This document shows, piece by piece, positions 42,069-51,965 of a stretch of 64,000 bases of DNA. Under the pieces are notes generated by a model, which worked only from the letters and a program-made list of their open reading frames with translations, made no database searches and had not been told where the DNA came from. Source of the stretch: Paenibacillus sp. XY044 (GTDB lineage: Bacteria > Bacillota > Bacilli > Paenibacillales > Paenibacillaceae); NCBI RefSeq assembly GCF_002257645.1, contig NZ_NQMO01000003.1:682001-746000 (forward strand), in the 5' to 3' direction. The translations under genes were made by a program, and so were the position numbers. The number at the start of each line of letters is the position of its first letter. The first letter of the stretch is position 1.

Positions 42069-43535
42069 ATGAAAGCAAGGAAAATGCTGATCTTTTTGGT
42101 CGTATTGATGATCGCGTCCGTTTCTGTGATGGCAGGATGCAGCGGCAAGGCAAAAGAAGAGGGGGCAGCAAAACTCGAAACCGTAAGGATTTTGTATCCC
42201 GGGGAACGTAGCGATCGGATGAACGATTTTCTTGAACATGAATTTGCCGAAAAAATGGCGGCCGATCTTGGCTTGAAAGTAGAAGTCGAATTTGTGCCCT
42301 GGGCCCAGTATTGGGAGCAAAAGGACATTATGCTGGCGGCGAATGAACCGATTGATTTGTATTGGGATGGTCTCCCGGACCTGTCTACGATCGTGAACAA
42401 GAAACAGGCCATGGTATTGGACGATTTGATCGAGAAATATGGACAGGATATGCTGAAAGTTCTGCCGATGGAACAGCTTCAAGGGGCAACGATCGATGGG
42501 AAGATTTATGGCATTCCTTCATCGTACGCACCTTCCTCGGCCATGTATCAGCTGGTCGCCGTACGACAGGACCTACTCGAAGCCGTGGGAATGACCGACA
42601 TCAAAACGGCCGATGATCTAAAAGAATTTGCGACGAAGGCGAAGGCGAAGTTTCCTGAAATGAAAGGGCCTGCAGATATCGTATTCAAACCTTTAACCCG
42701 GTATTTTTCGGATGAGCAATACAATTGGATCGCCGTAGAAGATTTGGTCGTATTCGGGGAAGACAGCAAAAAAGCATACAGCTATTATGAAACGGATGCA
42801 TTCCAGAAAGTCGCGAAGTTTAACCGTGAAATGTATAAAGCTGGTTTATATTCAGAGGATCTGACCATTAAATACAATGAAAGAGACTCTCGCATGCAGA
42901 CGGGATTATATTTATGGGTTGAAGGATCTGTGGGCAAGGAAATGGAAATTATTAATGCCATCAAAGCCAATGCGCCGGATGCTAGAGTTAAAACATACCT
43001 GTTGGCACAGGATAAGCCGCGTTATATTACGGCTGCGGGCGGCGAGGTCCTGGGCATACCGGTAAACGCCCCGAATCCTGAAGGAGCCATGAAGTTCATC
43101 AACTGGATTTATAAATCAAAAGAGAACTATCTGCTTGCTCTCTATGGCGTCGAAGGCAAGGATTACGAGATTGTGGATGGAAGAATCAATAAGCTGACCC
43201 CTAGTGAATTCTTCTATGAATGGATGTTTAGAAACCAAAATTACCAATTGTTCGCTCCGGAAGTGTCGCAAGAGTCTATCGATCAGTATAAAAGCTGGGA
43301 TGACCAGGCGATCCGGTCCGCTTCACTTGGCTTCCGATTTAATAATGAGAAGGTCAAAAATATCGAAACGGCCCTGAAAGAAGTCGCGGGCAAGGACCTT
43401 GCCGCTATACGTTCCGGCTTTGTGGACTTTGATACAGGTTATCCAAAGGCCATTCAGAAGCTAAAGAAGGCAGGCATCGATGAATATGTAGCTGAGATAC
43501 AGCGTCAGTTAGACGAATTTTTGGCAAATAAATAA
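42069..43535 (+). CDS. Sugar-binding lipoprotein of the second CUT1 transporter
   Basis: 488 aa. Signal peptide and lipobox VMAGC (Cys about residue 23), then a two-domain binding fold (VRILYPGERSDRMNDFLEHE, DLYWDGLPDLST). AGGGAGG precedes ATG 42069. It feeds the permeases upstream. The unrelated sequence compared with the lipoprotein at 4072 suggests a different sugar. Followed by a strong terminator that ends the operon. Confidence 0.92.
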   Translation: MKARKMLIFLVVLMIASVSVMAGCSGKAKEEGAAKLETVRILYPGERSDRMNDFLEHEFAEKMAADLGLKVEVEFVPWAQYWEQKDIMLAANEPIDLYWDGLPDLSTIVNKKQAMVLDDLIEKYGQDMLKVLPMEQLQGATIDGKIYGIPSSYAPSSAMYQLVAVRQDLLEAVGMTDIKTADDLKEFATKAKAKFPEMKGPADIVFKPLTRYFSDEQYNWIAVEDLVVFGEDSKKAYSYYETDAFQKVAKFNREMYKAGLYSEDLTIKYNERDSRMQTGLYLWVEGSVGKEMEIINAIKANAPDARVKTYLLAQDKPRYITAAGGEVLGIPVNAPNPEGAMKFINWIYKSKENYLLALYGVEGKDYEIVDGRINKLTPSEFFYEWMFRNQNYQLFAPEVSQESIDQYKSWDDQAIRSASLGFRFNNEKVKNIETALKEVAGKDLAAIRSGFVDFDTGYPKAIQKLKKAGIDEYVAEIQRQLDEFLANK

Positions 43536-43541
43536 GATGGC

Positions 43542-43570
43542 AAAAAAGTCGCGGAAATCGCGACTTTTTT
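43542..43570 (+). terminator. Terminator of the DUF4832/importer operon
   Basis: 12-bp perfect stem (AAAAAAGTCGCG / CGCGACTTTTTT, loop GAAAT), with T run within and after the stem. Potentially bidirectional. Confidence 0.9.
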
Positions 43571-43803
43571 GTTTTACCGAAGCAAGATCGTTCCCTACCG
43601 CGAATACAAATTAAAAACAATAAAACACAAACATTCACAATCCCATGACTTGCTTTTAATTTTGAGTTGATAGTACAGGTGCAGAATGATAAATGTAAAC
43701 CGGCTTATGATTGAAGTCGAACGTGAGGAGAATGATGCGAAGGTGGTGGTTCATAAGCTTCCACGGAAATGTAAGTCCGATAAAATCCATAAGAGGTGTT
43801 GGC

Positions 43804-44589
43804 ATGTCCCTGATTGGCGAAGAACGAAAAAAAGTTATCCTCGACATCTTGAACCTGGAAGGCAAAGTGCGTTCTGCGGACTTGGCGGAAAAGCTGCAGG
43901 TTTCCGGTGAAATGATCCGCCGTTATTTGGAGGATTTGGAAGTGGAGAAGAAGCTGCGCCGCATCTATGGAGGAGCCGTCAAGATGGAGCTGTCCCGGGA
44001 AGAGCCTACATACCTGAACAGGGAAGTGCTCAGAGTCGAGGAGAAGAAGCGGATAGGCCGCGCCGCCGCCGAGCTGGTGGAGGACAACGATGTCATTTTT
44101 ATCGATGACGGCAGCACGACGATGCAGATTATTCATTACTTGCAAAATAAGCGGAACATCACGATCGTGGTATTTTCCTTCCATGTACTCCATTTGTTGA
44201 CCGAACTTCAAAACGAGGAATTGTTCTCAGGCCAGATTTACTTCCTAGGCGGGAAAGTGATGTCCAAATACTCGCGGGTATCTGGTGGCATGGCAGAGAA
44301 CATGGCGGAAAATTTCTACGTGGACAAAGCTTTTATCTCCGTAGACGGACTGATGATAGACAGCGGCATTACCGGGTTCGATCTGGAGCGGGGATCCCTT
44401 ATCCGCAAAATTGTTCACCGTGCCCAGTTGACCATTGCCATGACGGACCAAACCAAGTTCGGCTGCACTCATCCTTATCAGATCCTCAATATGAAGGATA
44501 TCGATATCATCGTGACCGATGTGGCAGTTCCCACCCAGTGGACGGATGAATTGAAAGACAGGAGCGTGGACTGGATTCACGCCCGGTAG
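43804..44589 (+). CDS. DeoR-family regulator
   Basis: 261 aa. N-terminal HTH (RKKVILDILNLEGKVRSADLAEKLQVSGEMIRRYLEDLE; the usual VS.xTIRRDL motif is here VSGEMIRRYL) and a C-terminal sugar-phosphate sensor domain (DVIFIDDGSTT, FLGGKV, AFISVDGL, DQTKFGC). ATG 43804 has AGAGGTG about 6 nt upstream. It lies 53 nt before the SLH-anchored gene and could control it, or the sugar genes upstream. Effector is probably a sugar phosphate. Confidence 0.92.
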   Translation: MSLIGEERKKVILDILNLEGKVRSADLAEKLQVSGEMIRRYLEDLEVEKKLRRIYGGAVKMELSREEPTYLNREVLRVEEKKRIGRAAAELVEDNDVIFIDDGSTTMQIIHYLQNKRNITIVVFSFHVLHLLTELQNEELFSGQIYFLGGKVMSKYSRVSGGMAENMAENFYVDKAFISVDGLMIDSGITGFDLERGSLIRKIVHRAQLTIAMTDQTKFGCTHPYQILNMKDIDIIVTDVAVPTQWTDELKDRSVDWIHAR

Positions 44590-44642
44590 CTTCTAAACCG
44601 TTTCCCAAATAATCAACTGAAAAGCGAGGAGGAATGAATCTG

Positions 44643-47522
44643 ATGAACAGCAAGCACCCGGGGGTGCGTGTATTGAGTCTCGTGATGGCCTTTAATTTGC
44701 TGTTGAGCGTTTTTGGCGAGATGAGCCCGAACCGGGCCCATGCTTCAAGTTATGATTTATCGATGGATAACGCGTTTGTGTTGAAGGGCGATCCCGTCGA
44801 AATTGCATATTCCGGATCCCAAAGCGACGAGGACTGGATCGGAATCTACGAAGCAGACCGTCTTCCGGGGCCGGCAGACCGTCCCGTACCATCGCTCGAC
44901 TGGAAGAACGCGCCCACAGGGGACGGTAAGCTTACGTTCGACAAGCCGCTCGAAAGCGGCGAATACAAAGCTTATTTCCTGAAAAACGGGGGTTACGAGT
45001 ACGAGACGTCTATTTCTTTTACCGTTGGGGAACTGAAGGCTCCAGCCGGCCTGGAACTGAACGCCCAGCGAACGGATGACCATCGTCTGAGCGGTACAGT
45101 CTTCGTGACCCCACCTAAGGATAACGATAAGGTGCAGAGTTACAAGTTGTACTGGGGAGGAACGGCCGGTGTCCTTCCCGGAGTGCCGGAGGTAGCCACC
45201 GTAACATCTACGACCTATCGCGATCCGGTTGCTTACGAGATTCCGGAGGGAACGGTCATCCCTGAGGGTGCCGTCTCGCTGCTTGCCTTTTCTTTGTGGG
45301 GAGAGCAGGAATCAAAGGATTTTGCCTCTGCCAACCTGCCGGGTTACACAGCCCCCGAAGAGATCGAACTGACCTTGATGAGCCTGAATATCTGGCAAGG
45401 ACAGCTGGCGAATAAATACGGAATCGAGAAATCGGCACAGTTTATTGCGGATACGATTCAAGCGACCGGTACGGACGTAGCGGGCGTTCAGGAGACGAAC
45501 AGTGAGATGGTACGTAAAGCGGCCGAACGCTTGGGATATCGCTACCACGTCAGAACAGGCACCGATCTTAGCTTGATCAGCAAATATCCGATTATTCAAG
45601 TGGACGATGAGAACGACTATTACCTGATTGAAGTCGATCCGGGAAGAGCCGTAGCCTTCAGCAATGTGCATCTGTCGAGCGATCCTTACGGGCCTTATGA
45701 TATTGCTGACGGGATTTCCGTCGAGGAAGTCATTAACAAGGAGAATCGCTTCCACATGAAAGAAATGAGAAACGTGTTCAGCAAGCTTCCGGCTCTCGCT
45801 ACCCAAAACATCCCCGTATTTCTGACCGGAGATTTTAATGTTGCATCCCACTTGGATTGGACCGAAGCGACGAAGAGCTTTCATCATGATCAGGTCGTAG
45901 AGTGGCCGGTATCCAAAATGCTGGAAAAAGTGGGGATGCAGGATTCGTACCGCGCCATTTATCCTGATCCTGCGGTGAACCCCGGCGTAACTTGGGCGGT
46001 AGAGGGAACAGAATGGAGGAATCCCGAATCCTATGACCGTATTGACTTTGTGTATACCGGTGGCCCGGCAATAACGCTGGACAGCAAGGTGGTAGGTGAG
46101 AAGACGGTCAAGGGCGGTCCGACCTCTCCGTCCGATGTTGTGCTGGATCCATGGCTGCCCGATCACCGGGCGGTAGTATCCACCTTTAAAGTGAAGCCGC
46201 GTATCTACGATGATTTAATCCTGCCAAGCGTTCCTCCCGTCGAGAAAGCCGTCCTTGCCATGGATCGTACGGTTGTTGAGCACGGCAAGGCCATCTCTCT
46301 CAGCTATAAAGGTGCTCAAGGAGGGCAGGACTGGGTGGGTCTATACCGTAAAGGGGATACGCCTGGCGCCTCTACTCCGTCGCTGAAGTGGGATTACGTG
46401 AATAATCTTCCGGACGGCGTGATGACGCTCAGCGACTCTAGCCAGGGTAAGGTCAGCGGCATGAAGGAGTTGGAACCAGGCGATTATTACATCGCGATGA
46501 TGCTGGATAACGGGTACAAAGAAAATGCCGATCGAATTTACTTCCGAATCGAGAACAAAATCATAACCGGATTGAAAATCGCTCCCGACAAAGCGCAGTT
46601 GGAGCTGGGTAAGCAAAACAAATCCGTACAATTAAAGGTTGAGGCCGTATACAACACCAATGAAACGGCAGACGTGACCTCCGCGAAAGAGACCAGCTAC
46701 GTCAGCAGCAATCCAAAGGTGGCGACCGTAACGGCTGGAGGCTTGGTTCAAGCCGTCTCGGCGGGAACGGCCTCGATCAACGCATCTTATGGCAGCCAGA
46801 CGGCGGTTGTAAACGTAACGGTTAGGGCTGACGAACCAAGCCCAACTCCTAATCCAACGCCGACACCAACACCGACACCGACACCGACGGCAACACCAGC
46901 TCCGACACCGACGCCAACACCAATACCGACGCCAACACCGTCACCAACACCAACACCAATGCCTGTCGAAGAAGTATTTAGCGACATTAATTCATCTACG
47001 CCCGCTAAGGATGCTGTCCAGTCGTTGTATGACAAAGGTGTCGTCAGGGGAACGCCGGATCATAAGTTTAACGGTACCCAAGGGCTTAGCTGCGGCGATG
47101 CTGTCGTGATGCTAAACCGGTTGTTTGAAATTAAAGGAGAGCAGTCCATCCGTTTTAAAGATGTGAAAAAAGACAGCTATTACGCGGATGCCATCGGCGC
47201 AGCCAGCCAGCTGGGATTGGTTCGCGGCGTCAATCCGAACGAATTTAATCCGCAGGGGAAAGTAAAAAGGCTGGATTACCTGGTCATGCTTTATCGTTAC
47301 CTTGACCATAAAAAGCAACTAGATCCGGGGCAATCCGAGGCCTCAGTACTCAGCAAGGATACAGAAGAGGTTCCAATTTATGCGAAGGAAGCGGTTCGTT
47401 ATTTCCTGAATAACGGTTTCCTTACAGGCAGCGTTCAATCTTTGGAGCTGTCGAACGCGATTACCCGCTTCGATGCGGTTGTTCTGATGGAAAAGCTGTA
47501 TCAAACCCATTTTACAGATTAA
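44643..47522 (+). CDS. S-layer-anchored endonuclease/exonuclease/phosphatase-family protein
   Basis: 959 aa. Order of parts: signal peptide (to about residue 35); beta domain with DWIGIY (residues 64-69); fibronectin-like region; EEP hydrolase domain (about 240-512) with SLNIWQG, AGVQET, TGDFN, DRIDFVY and PDHRAV, all the metal and catalytic motifs; a second DWVGLY domain (about 525-640); Big_2-like domain (about 660-730); Pro-Thr linker (about 731-774); and three SLH domains (about 786-959) that bind cell-wall polymer. It is thus a surface phosphodiesterase or phosphatase acting on nucleic acid, sphingomyelin- or inositol-phosphate-like substrate. ATG 44643 is preferred because AGGAGG is only 1 nt before the ATG at 44634. 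Confidence 0.9.
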   Translation: MNSKHPGVRVLSLVMAFNLLLSVFGEMSPNRAHASSYDLSMDNAFVLKGDPVEIAYSGSQSDEDWIGIYEADRLPGPADRPVPSLDWKNAPTGDGKLTFDKPLESGEYKAYFLKNGGYEYETSISFTVGELKAPAGLELNAQRTDDHRLSGTVFVTPPKDNDKVQSYKLYWGGTAGVLPGVPEVATVTSTTYRDPVAYEIPEGTVIPEGAVSLLAFSLWGEQESKDFASANLPGYTAPEEIELTLMSLNIWQGQLANKYGIEKSAQFIADTIQATGTDVAGVQETNSEMVRKAAERLGYRYHVRTGTDLSLISKYPIIQVDDENDYYLIEVDPGRAVAFSNVHLSSDPYGPYDIADGISVEEVINKENRFHMKEMRNVFSKLPALATQNIPVFLTGDFNVASHLDWTEATKSFHHDQVVEWPVSKMLEKVGMQDSYRAIYPDPAVNPGVTWAVEGTEWRNPESYDRIDFVYTGGPAITLDSKVVGEKTVKGGPTSPSDVVLDPWLPDHRAVVSTFKVKPRIYDDLILPSVPPVEKAVLAMDRTVVEHGKAISLSYKGAQGGQDWVGLYRKGDTPGASTPSLKWDYVNNLPDGVMTLSDSSQGKVSGMKELEPGDYYIAMMLDNGYKENADRIYFRIENKIITGLKIAPDKAQLELGKQNKSVQLKVEAVYNTNETADVTSAKETSYVSSNPKVATVTAGGLVQAVSAGTASINASYGSQTAVVNVTVRADEPSPTPNPTPTPTPTPTPTATPAPTPTPTPIPTPTPSPTPTPMPVEEVFSDINSSTPAKDAVQSLYDKGVVRGTPDHKFNGTQGLSCGDAVVMLNRLFEIKGEQSIRFKDVKKDSYYADAIGAASQLGLVRGVNPNEFNPQGKVKRLDYLVMLYRYLDHKKQLDPGQSEASVLSKDTEEVPIYAKEAVRYFLNNGFLTGSVQSLELSNAITRFDAVVLMEKLYQTHFTD
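46836..46964 (+). repeat. Pro-Thr linker tandem repeat
   Basis: About 21 repeats of a CCNACN-type hexamer encode a (Pro-Thr)n spacer between the Big_2-like and SLH domains. Such repeats change length readily by slippage. Confidence 0.9.
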
Positions 47523-47541
47523 GATTATATGCCAGTCTGCG

Positions 47542-47578
47542 GCAGTCCCCCTTACAAGCAAGTAGGGGGACTGCTTTT
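47542..47578 (+). terminator. Terminator after the SLH-anchored gene
   Basis: Stem GCAGTCCCCC...GGGGGACTGC (10 bp or more) followed by TTTTCGTTT. Confidence 0.85.
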
Positions 47579-47658
47579 CGTTTAAAAGACTACCTCCGCA
47601 CTCATTTGAACGGTATACTTTTTGGAGAATACTGCTTAGGGGAAGGGGTAACCTCAGC

Positions 47659-48630
47659 TTGGCTAAATGGGATAACATGCTGTCCATTCTCTGGATGCTT
47701 AAATCCAGAAAAAAACTGACCGCCGCGCAAATCGCGGAACAATTGGAAATTAGCGTTCGGACGGTCTACCGCTATATTGAGTCATTGTGCGCCAGCGGCG
47801 TTCCGATTGTCGCAGACTCGGGGCATGACGGAGGATTTTATATATTGGAAACCTTCAGGGAAACGCCTTTATTTTTTCGGACGGTAGAACTCAAGGCGAT
47901 CGTTGATGCATCGAAGTTCGCCAAGGGAGTCGGATATCCGTATACGGACGAACTCGCGAAAGCGCTGGAAAAAATCGAACACAGTTTGAATGAAGAACAA
48001 ATGATGGATCTGCAGCGTCTTACGAGCGGCTTCAGTGTAATCTCGACTGCATTCCATCCCGGTATCGTTTCTCTGCTTCGACAATTGGAGCAGGCCATTT
48101 TGGACGGGCAGACACTTCACATCTCTTACCGTAAAGACAAGTCTGATGAAGCCAAAGATCGGAATATCGATCCCTATGGATTGACTTATCGTCGAAACGA
48201 ATGGTATGTCATTGCGTATTGCCATCGCTCTTCCGAATTACGGACTTTCCGCGTGGATCGCATCGAGAGTTTAAATTGGACCGAGGCATTTTTTACTATA
48301 CCCGATAACTTCTCGACAGAAGAGTATTTCCGCGAACAATCGTATAAGGAAAGGGAAGCGGATGGACCGACGGCGGTCATCCGTATTGAAGGCGATGCAA
48401 AGAGTCTGGATGCGATATGCAGCCATTGGCACATGCATCACTATTTGACGGAACGCACCGACACCGAAGTGCGGTTCCTCATCGATATCCCTACCATAAA
48501 CAAATATCTTCCGAAATATTTGCTTACTTTTGGAGCCAGCATCCGGGTCCGGGAGCCTATAGCGTTGAGAGATAGAATAAAAGAATTGGCCGTCCAAATC
48601 GCCGAACACTATACAGATGATGAAATTTAA
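47659..48630 (+). CDS. HTH/WYL-domain regulator (YafY type)
   Basis: 323 aa. N-terminal winged helix (LTAAQIAEQLEISVRTVYRYIESL, about residues 19-42), a WYL domain (about 135-215; GLTYRRNEWYVIAYCHRSSELRTFRVDRIESL) and a C-terminal WCX region. Starts with TTG at 47659; GGGGAAGGGG lies about 9 nt upstream. WYL domains sense small ligands or nucleic acid. It may regulate the RidA gene 76 nt downstream. Confidence 0.92.
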   Translation: MAKWDNMLSILWMLKSRKKLTAAQIAEQLEISVRTVYRYIESLCASGVPIVADSGHDGGFYILETFRETPLFFRTVELKAIVDASKFAKGVGYPYTDELAKALEKIEHSLNEEQMMDLQRLTSGFSVISTAFHPGIVSLLRQLEQAILDGQTLHISYRKDKSDEAKDRNIDPYGLTYRRNEWYVIAYCHRSSELRTFRVDRIESLNWTEAFFTIPDNFSTEEYFREQSYKEREADGPTAVIRIEGDAKSLDAICSHWHMHHYLTERTDTEVRFLIDIPTINKYLPKYLLTFGASIRVREPIALRDRIKELAVQIAEHYTDDEI

Positions 48631-48706
48631 ACTCCACTGACGGGAGCTGTCAGCGAAGATGCTTATAATGAAGATATAAATCCCATCACTTGAAGGAGGA
48701 ATATGA

Positions 48707-49123
48707 ATGACTAGTTTCAAAATGGAACATAAAAACCCGGAGGGTTTATTCAAATCCAAAGCATTCAGTCAAGCGATTACCGTAAGCGGTAAGGCAAAGA
48801 CGATTTATATCGGTGGACAAAATGCCGTTAATTCGTCAGGTGAACTCGTTGGACATGATGATTTGGAATTGCAAACCAAGCAGGCGCTTCATAATATCGC
48901 GACGATTTTAGCGTCTGAGAATGCAAGTTTCGCCAATCTGGTTAAACTCAACATTTATTTAGTCAGTGGAAGCGACCCGCGAATGGGTTACAAAGCATTT
49001 CAAGAGGTGGCAGGGGTTTTAGAAAATCCACCGCTGGTCACCGTTCTATTTGTTTCGGAATTTGCTCGCCCGTCCTGCCTGCTTGAAATCGATGGAATTG
49101 CAGTCATTGAAGATAAGGACTGA
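48707..49123 (+). CDS. RidA-family (YjgF/YER057c/UK114) protein
   Basis: 138 aa. RidA-like trimeric fold: SQAITVSGKAKTIYIGGQNAVNSSGELVG, then KLNIYLVSGSDPRMGYKAF and a C-terminal PSCLLEIDGIAVI replacing the usual R-V-E-I-E-A-I-A segment. The substrate-binding Arg of true RidA (in ARxxVxV) is not present at that place (FARPSCLLEI has Arg then Pro-Ser), so enamine deaminase activity is likely but not certain. GGAGG about 8 nt before ATG 48707. Confidence 0.87.
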   Translation: MTSFKMEHKNPEGLFKSKAFSQAITVSGKAKTIYIGGQNAVNSSGELVGHDDLELQTKQALHNIATILASENASFANLVKLNIYLVSGSDPRMGYKAFQEVAGVLENPPLVTVLFVSEFARPSCLLEIDGIAVIEDKD

Positions 49124-49243
49124 TGAAGCAGCGATTGAACCAGTTCTCTGGCCATTGTCACGGATACAACATCCGGTAAGACGGTTAATCGGTTGGACAA
49201 GCGTTGACCAGATAACGTCGCTTAAGAGGAAACACAAGAAAAT

Positions 49244-49282
49244 CGGCCTCATTTCGTAACGTGTGCGAAGGGCCGTTTTTTT
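49244..49282 (+). terminator. Terminator after the RidA gene
   Basis: Interrupted stem CGGCC...TTTCG / CGAA...GGCCG with a 9-nt loop followed by TTTTTTTG. Confidence 0.75.
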
Positions 49283-49414
49283 GTGGGCTGAACACTCATC
49301 ATTTCTACCAACCTAAGAAGCGAAAAGGATAAAACATGAGCAATAATGCCCGAATGAAGTCCGTGTATACCGTATTTTCACCCCATTTTAGTACCACGCA
49401 ACTGCTGTTTTGTG

Positions 49415-49423
49415 TGATATAAT
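49415..49423 (+). promoter_or_regulatory. Extended -10 promoter element for azlCD
   Basis: TGATATAAT: TG one base before a perfect TATAAT (49418-49423). No good -35 is visible, consistent with an extended -10 promoter. About 120 nt before the azlC GTG. Confidence 0.55.
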
Positions 49424-49542
49424 GTACAGAAAGGATGATATAACGCACGAAATTGCCGGGCTTATCCTTACTCCGGAGTACATGGTTACTTTATTTTCGG
49501 ATCAACAACGAAGAACACAGAAAAGGATAGAGGATAAATAAC

Positions 49543-50274
49543 GTGTCAGAGAATGTTCAACTCAATCAACAAGAAATCGAAGTAAAAGAAGACAGCTTCC
49601 TGCAGGGGATCAAAGACTGCATTCCCACGCTCCTGGGTTACTTAAGTATCGGTTTTGCTGCAGGCGTCGTAGGGAAAACCTCCGGTCTATCCATACTGGA
49701 AATTACCTTGATGTCTACCTTGATCTATGCCGGTTCCGCTCAATTTATTATGGCGGGCATGATCGCAGCCCATGGGTCGCCAGCAGCCATTATTCTTACT
49801 GTATTTATCGTGAATTTGCGCCATCTTTTGCTCAGCGCAGCCATGTCGCCTTATTTCCGCCACCTTTCCGCACTCAAGACGATGTTCGTCGGTGCGCTGC
49901 TTACGGATGAGACCTTCGGGGTCGCCATAAATAAAGCGATGAACCGCAGATCTCTCAGTGAAAAGTGGATGCATGGCCTCAATGTTACCGCATATTTGAA
50001 CTGGATCATCGCCACCATAGCGGGAGGGTTTTTCGGGAAATGGATTACCGATCCAGAGAAATACGGCCTCGATTTTGCGCTGACGGCCATGTTCATCGGG
50101 CTTCTTGTTCTTCAGATGGCCAGCAGAAAAATGATCCGTAAAGATCTCATCGTAGCCGTAAGCGCAGTTCTGATTGTGCTGGGAGCGGGCTCCTTTGTAT
50201 CCGGTAGTATGGCGGTCATCGTTGCAACAGTCGTTGCGGCAGCGGTGGGAATGGTGGTGGAAAAATGGAAATAA
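49543..50274 (+). CDS. azlC: AzlC-family branched-chain amino-acid exporter, large subunit
   Basis: 243 aa membrane protein with about eight hydrophobic segments. Family motifs include TLLGYLSIGFAAGVVG, LIYAGSAQFIMAGMI and VNLRHLLLSAAMSPYFRHL (about residues 88-106). With AzlD it forms a branched-chain amino-acid (and analogue) efflux system. Starts with GTG 49543 (AGGATAGAGGA upstream) and overlaps azlD by 10 nt. Confidence 0.93.
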   Translation: MSENVQLNQQEIEVKEDSFLQGIKDCIPTLLGYLSIGFAAGVVGKTSGLSILEITLMSTLIYAGSAQFIMAGMIAAHGSPAAIILTVFIVNLRHLLLSAAMSPYFRHLSALKTMFVGALLTDETFGVAINKAMNRRSLSEKWMHGLNVTAYLNWIIATIAGGFFGKWITDPEKYGLDFALTAMFIGLLVLQMASRKMIRKDLIVAVSAVLIVLGAGSFVSGSMAVIVATVVAAAVGMVVEKWK

Positions 50275-50591
50275 GATGGCACATCCTGTTGGCGATCATG
50301 GGGGCCTCCATAGTAACCCTTCTTCCGCGCGTTTTACCACTCGTGTTTCTGAGCCGTATGCAATTGCCCGAATGGACTATGCGGTGGCTTAATTACGTGC
50401 CTGTTGCCGTCATGGCTGCATTAATTTCACAAGAGCTGTTCACGACGGGCGGGAAGGTCCATATATTGCAGCACTACGTTGAAATATTAGCCGCCGTTCC
50501 TACGTTTGCGACGGCAATCCTGACGCGAAGTTTATTTGGGGCGGTCGTGGTAGGCATTCTTTCCTTGATGGTGCTTCGGTTCGTGCTGTAA
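50265..50591 (+). CDS. azlD: AzlD-family small subunit of branched-chain amino-acid exporter
   Basis: 108 aa with about three to four membrane segments; motifs LPRVLPLVFLSRMQLPEWTMRWLNYVPVAVMAALISQEL are typical of AzlD. The start lies inside the azlC end (10-nt overlap), so the pair is translated together. Ends the unit at a strong terminator. Confidence 0.93.
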   Translation: MEIRWHILLAIMGASIVTLLPRVLPLVFLSRMQLPEWTMRWLNYVPVAVMAALISQELFTTGGKVHILQHYVEILAAVPTFATAILTRSLFGAVVVGILSLMVLRFVL

Positions 50592-50662
50592 GGGGATGAC
50601 ACGGAAGTGAAGATGTTGGAATGGATTTGTATAGTGAAATGGATGAAGGAATGCGACTTGGA

Positions 50663-50704
50663 AAGACTGTCGGCGTAAATTGCCGGCAGTCTTTCTTTTT
50701 TTGA
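50663..50704 (+). terminator. Terminator after azlD
   Basis: 14-bp stem (GAAAGACTGTCGGC / GCCGGCAGTCTTTC, one G-T pair, 7-nt loop) followed by TTTTTTTG. Confidence 0.9.
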
Positions 50705-50746
50705 AACACGGCCCCCGAGATCCACTCCGTCGTGCAAGGGGGGCGT

Positions 50747-51631
50747 TCAAATGGACTGAAGCTCCTTGCGCAAGACAGCGATCAGCTTCTCGGCTGCCGA
50801 ACTGAGCGTCGAATCTTTTGGCTTGCGCAGCAGACCGGTGACAAGTCCAGAGTCCAGATCGTGGATGTTCTTGAGTACCGTACCTTCGGGACTGGGGATT
50901 GCGGTGATGACCGGGACGACAGCGATGCCAAACTGAGCTTGTACGTAATATTTCAACGCAGCCATGTTACCAATCTCCATGCCAGAGTATGGGCTTCCTC
51001 CTTTTTCCAACAGAAAGGTCTCCAGCTTTTTGCGGTAAGGGCAGACGGATGTCGTGATCAGTATGTTCTCATTCTGCAAATCTCTCAAAAATATCATGTC
51101 TTTGGCGGCAAGCCTATGCGTGTCCGGAATAAGCAATGCCAGCCGTTCATTAAACAGCGGCTCGAATACATGTCCGACACCCGTCTCCGGAGTGGAGCAG
51201 ATCGCCAGGTCGATCAACCCTTCATTGAGCATTTGGCTCAGGATGAACGTATTGCCGATCTGAATGCTCACCTGAACTTTCGGATACTGCTGCATGAATG
51301 GTGCCAAAATTTGCGGCAGCCGGTAACTCGCAGTCGGTTCCATCACCCCCAGTCTGACGACCCCAGCTTCCCCCTGAATCAGTTCATTCATGGTTGTGAG
51401 AAGATAATCGTAATTTTTCAGCAGCGTATCCGCGTTTTGATGAAACAGCCTTCCCGCTTCCGTCAGCTTCAGCTTTTTTCCTCTTTCCAGCAGCTTAACT
51501 CCGAGGTCGCTTTCCAGCTTCTGGATATGCATCGTAACGGTAGATTGCCCGTATTGAAGGTCTTCCGCAGCACGCTGAAAGCTGCCGAGCTTCATGATCG
51601 TCTGGAACGTTTTGATCGTTCGGATATCCAC
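50747..51631 (-). CDS. LysR-family regulator of the organosulfur operon
   Basis: 294 aa from GTG 51631. N-terminal winged helix DIRTIKTFQTIMKLGSFQRAAEDLQYGQSTVTMHIQKLE and a C-terminal substrate-binding-like domain. The AAGGAG is 3 nt before an ATG at 51637 but 9 nt before GTG 51631, and the family normally begins M-(D/E)-IRxL, so GTG is preferred. It is divergent from the monooxygenase/importer/CoA-transferase operon and is its probable activator, as LysR proteins such as CysL and YtlI are for sulfur genes in B. subtilis. Confidence 0.92.
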   Translation of the reverse strand: MDIRTIKTFQTIMKLGSFQRAAEDLQYGQSTVTMHIQKLESDLGVKLLERGKKLKLTEAGRLFHQNADTLLKNYDYLLTTMNELIQGEAGVVRLGVMEPTASYRLPQILAPFMQQYPKVQVSIQIGNTFILSQMLNEGLIDLAICSTPETGVGHVFEPLFNERLALLIPDTHRLAAKDMIFLRDLQNENILITTSVCPYRKKLETFLLEKGGSPYSGMEIGNMAALKYYVQAQFGIAVVPVITAIPSPEGTVLKNIHDLDSGLVTGLLRKPKDSTLSSAAEKLIAVLRKELQSI

Positions 51632-51965
51632 CCTCATATACTCCTTCCCAAATAAGTTCATTATTTGTGAAGCCACGCTTCGGATATTTGCATTGTACAA
51701 AACGCCAAGCATTCGATATAACTAGTTACATCAATACAAACTATTCCAACTTGGTTACTAAGTATAATCCCATTTTTTCTCTCTGGCTACCCATTCTTAG
51801 TTCATAAAACATGAATTTACAGTTCACTTATTTGCATTTTACAAAAAGTAATCCGCTACATTATGATTTTGGCATGAAAATAACTTAGTAAAAACGTCGG
51901 AATAGTCGTGTATGATTTGAGAGGCACAGTTGGAAGAAGTTGAAACTATAAGGAGGCGTATGAAG
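51632..51965. other. Divergent regulatory spacer of the organosulfur operon
   Basis: No gene. The perfect palindrome TAACTAGTTA (51719-51728) and several T-N11-A pairs are candidate LysR sites. TATGAT (51911-51916) could be the -10 of the operon with no good -35, as expected for an activator-dependent promoter. AAGGAGG for the first gene is at 51950-51956. I saw no S-box or T-box structure. Confidence 0.55.

Larger units (their letters stand above)
49124..49542. other. Intergenic region with terminator and azlC promoter
   Basis: Contains the hairpin at 49244-49282 and the extended -10 at 49415-49423, listed separately. The two similar stretches GATATAATG and GATATAACG (around 49416 and 49436) may be binding sites. 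No ORF supported. Confidence 0.6.

Noticed and set aside
46787..47035. Minus-strand ORF rich in Gly-Val repeats
   Set aside because: It is the reverse complement of the Pro-Thr linker repeat in the SLH-anchored gene.
51632..51965. S-box or T-box riboswitch before the sulfur-type operon
   Set aside because: No conserved stem-loop set or terminator seen; the spacer looks like a protein-regulated divergent promoter.
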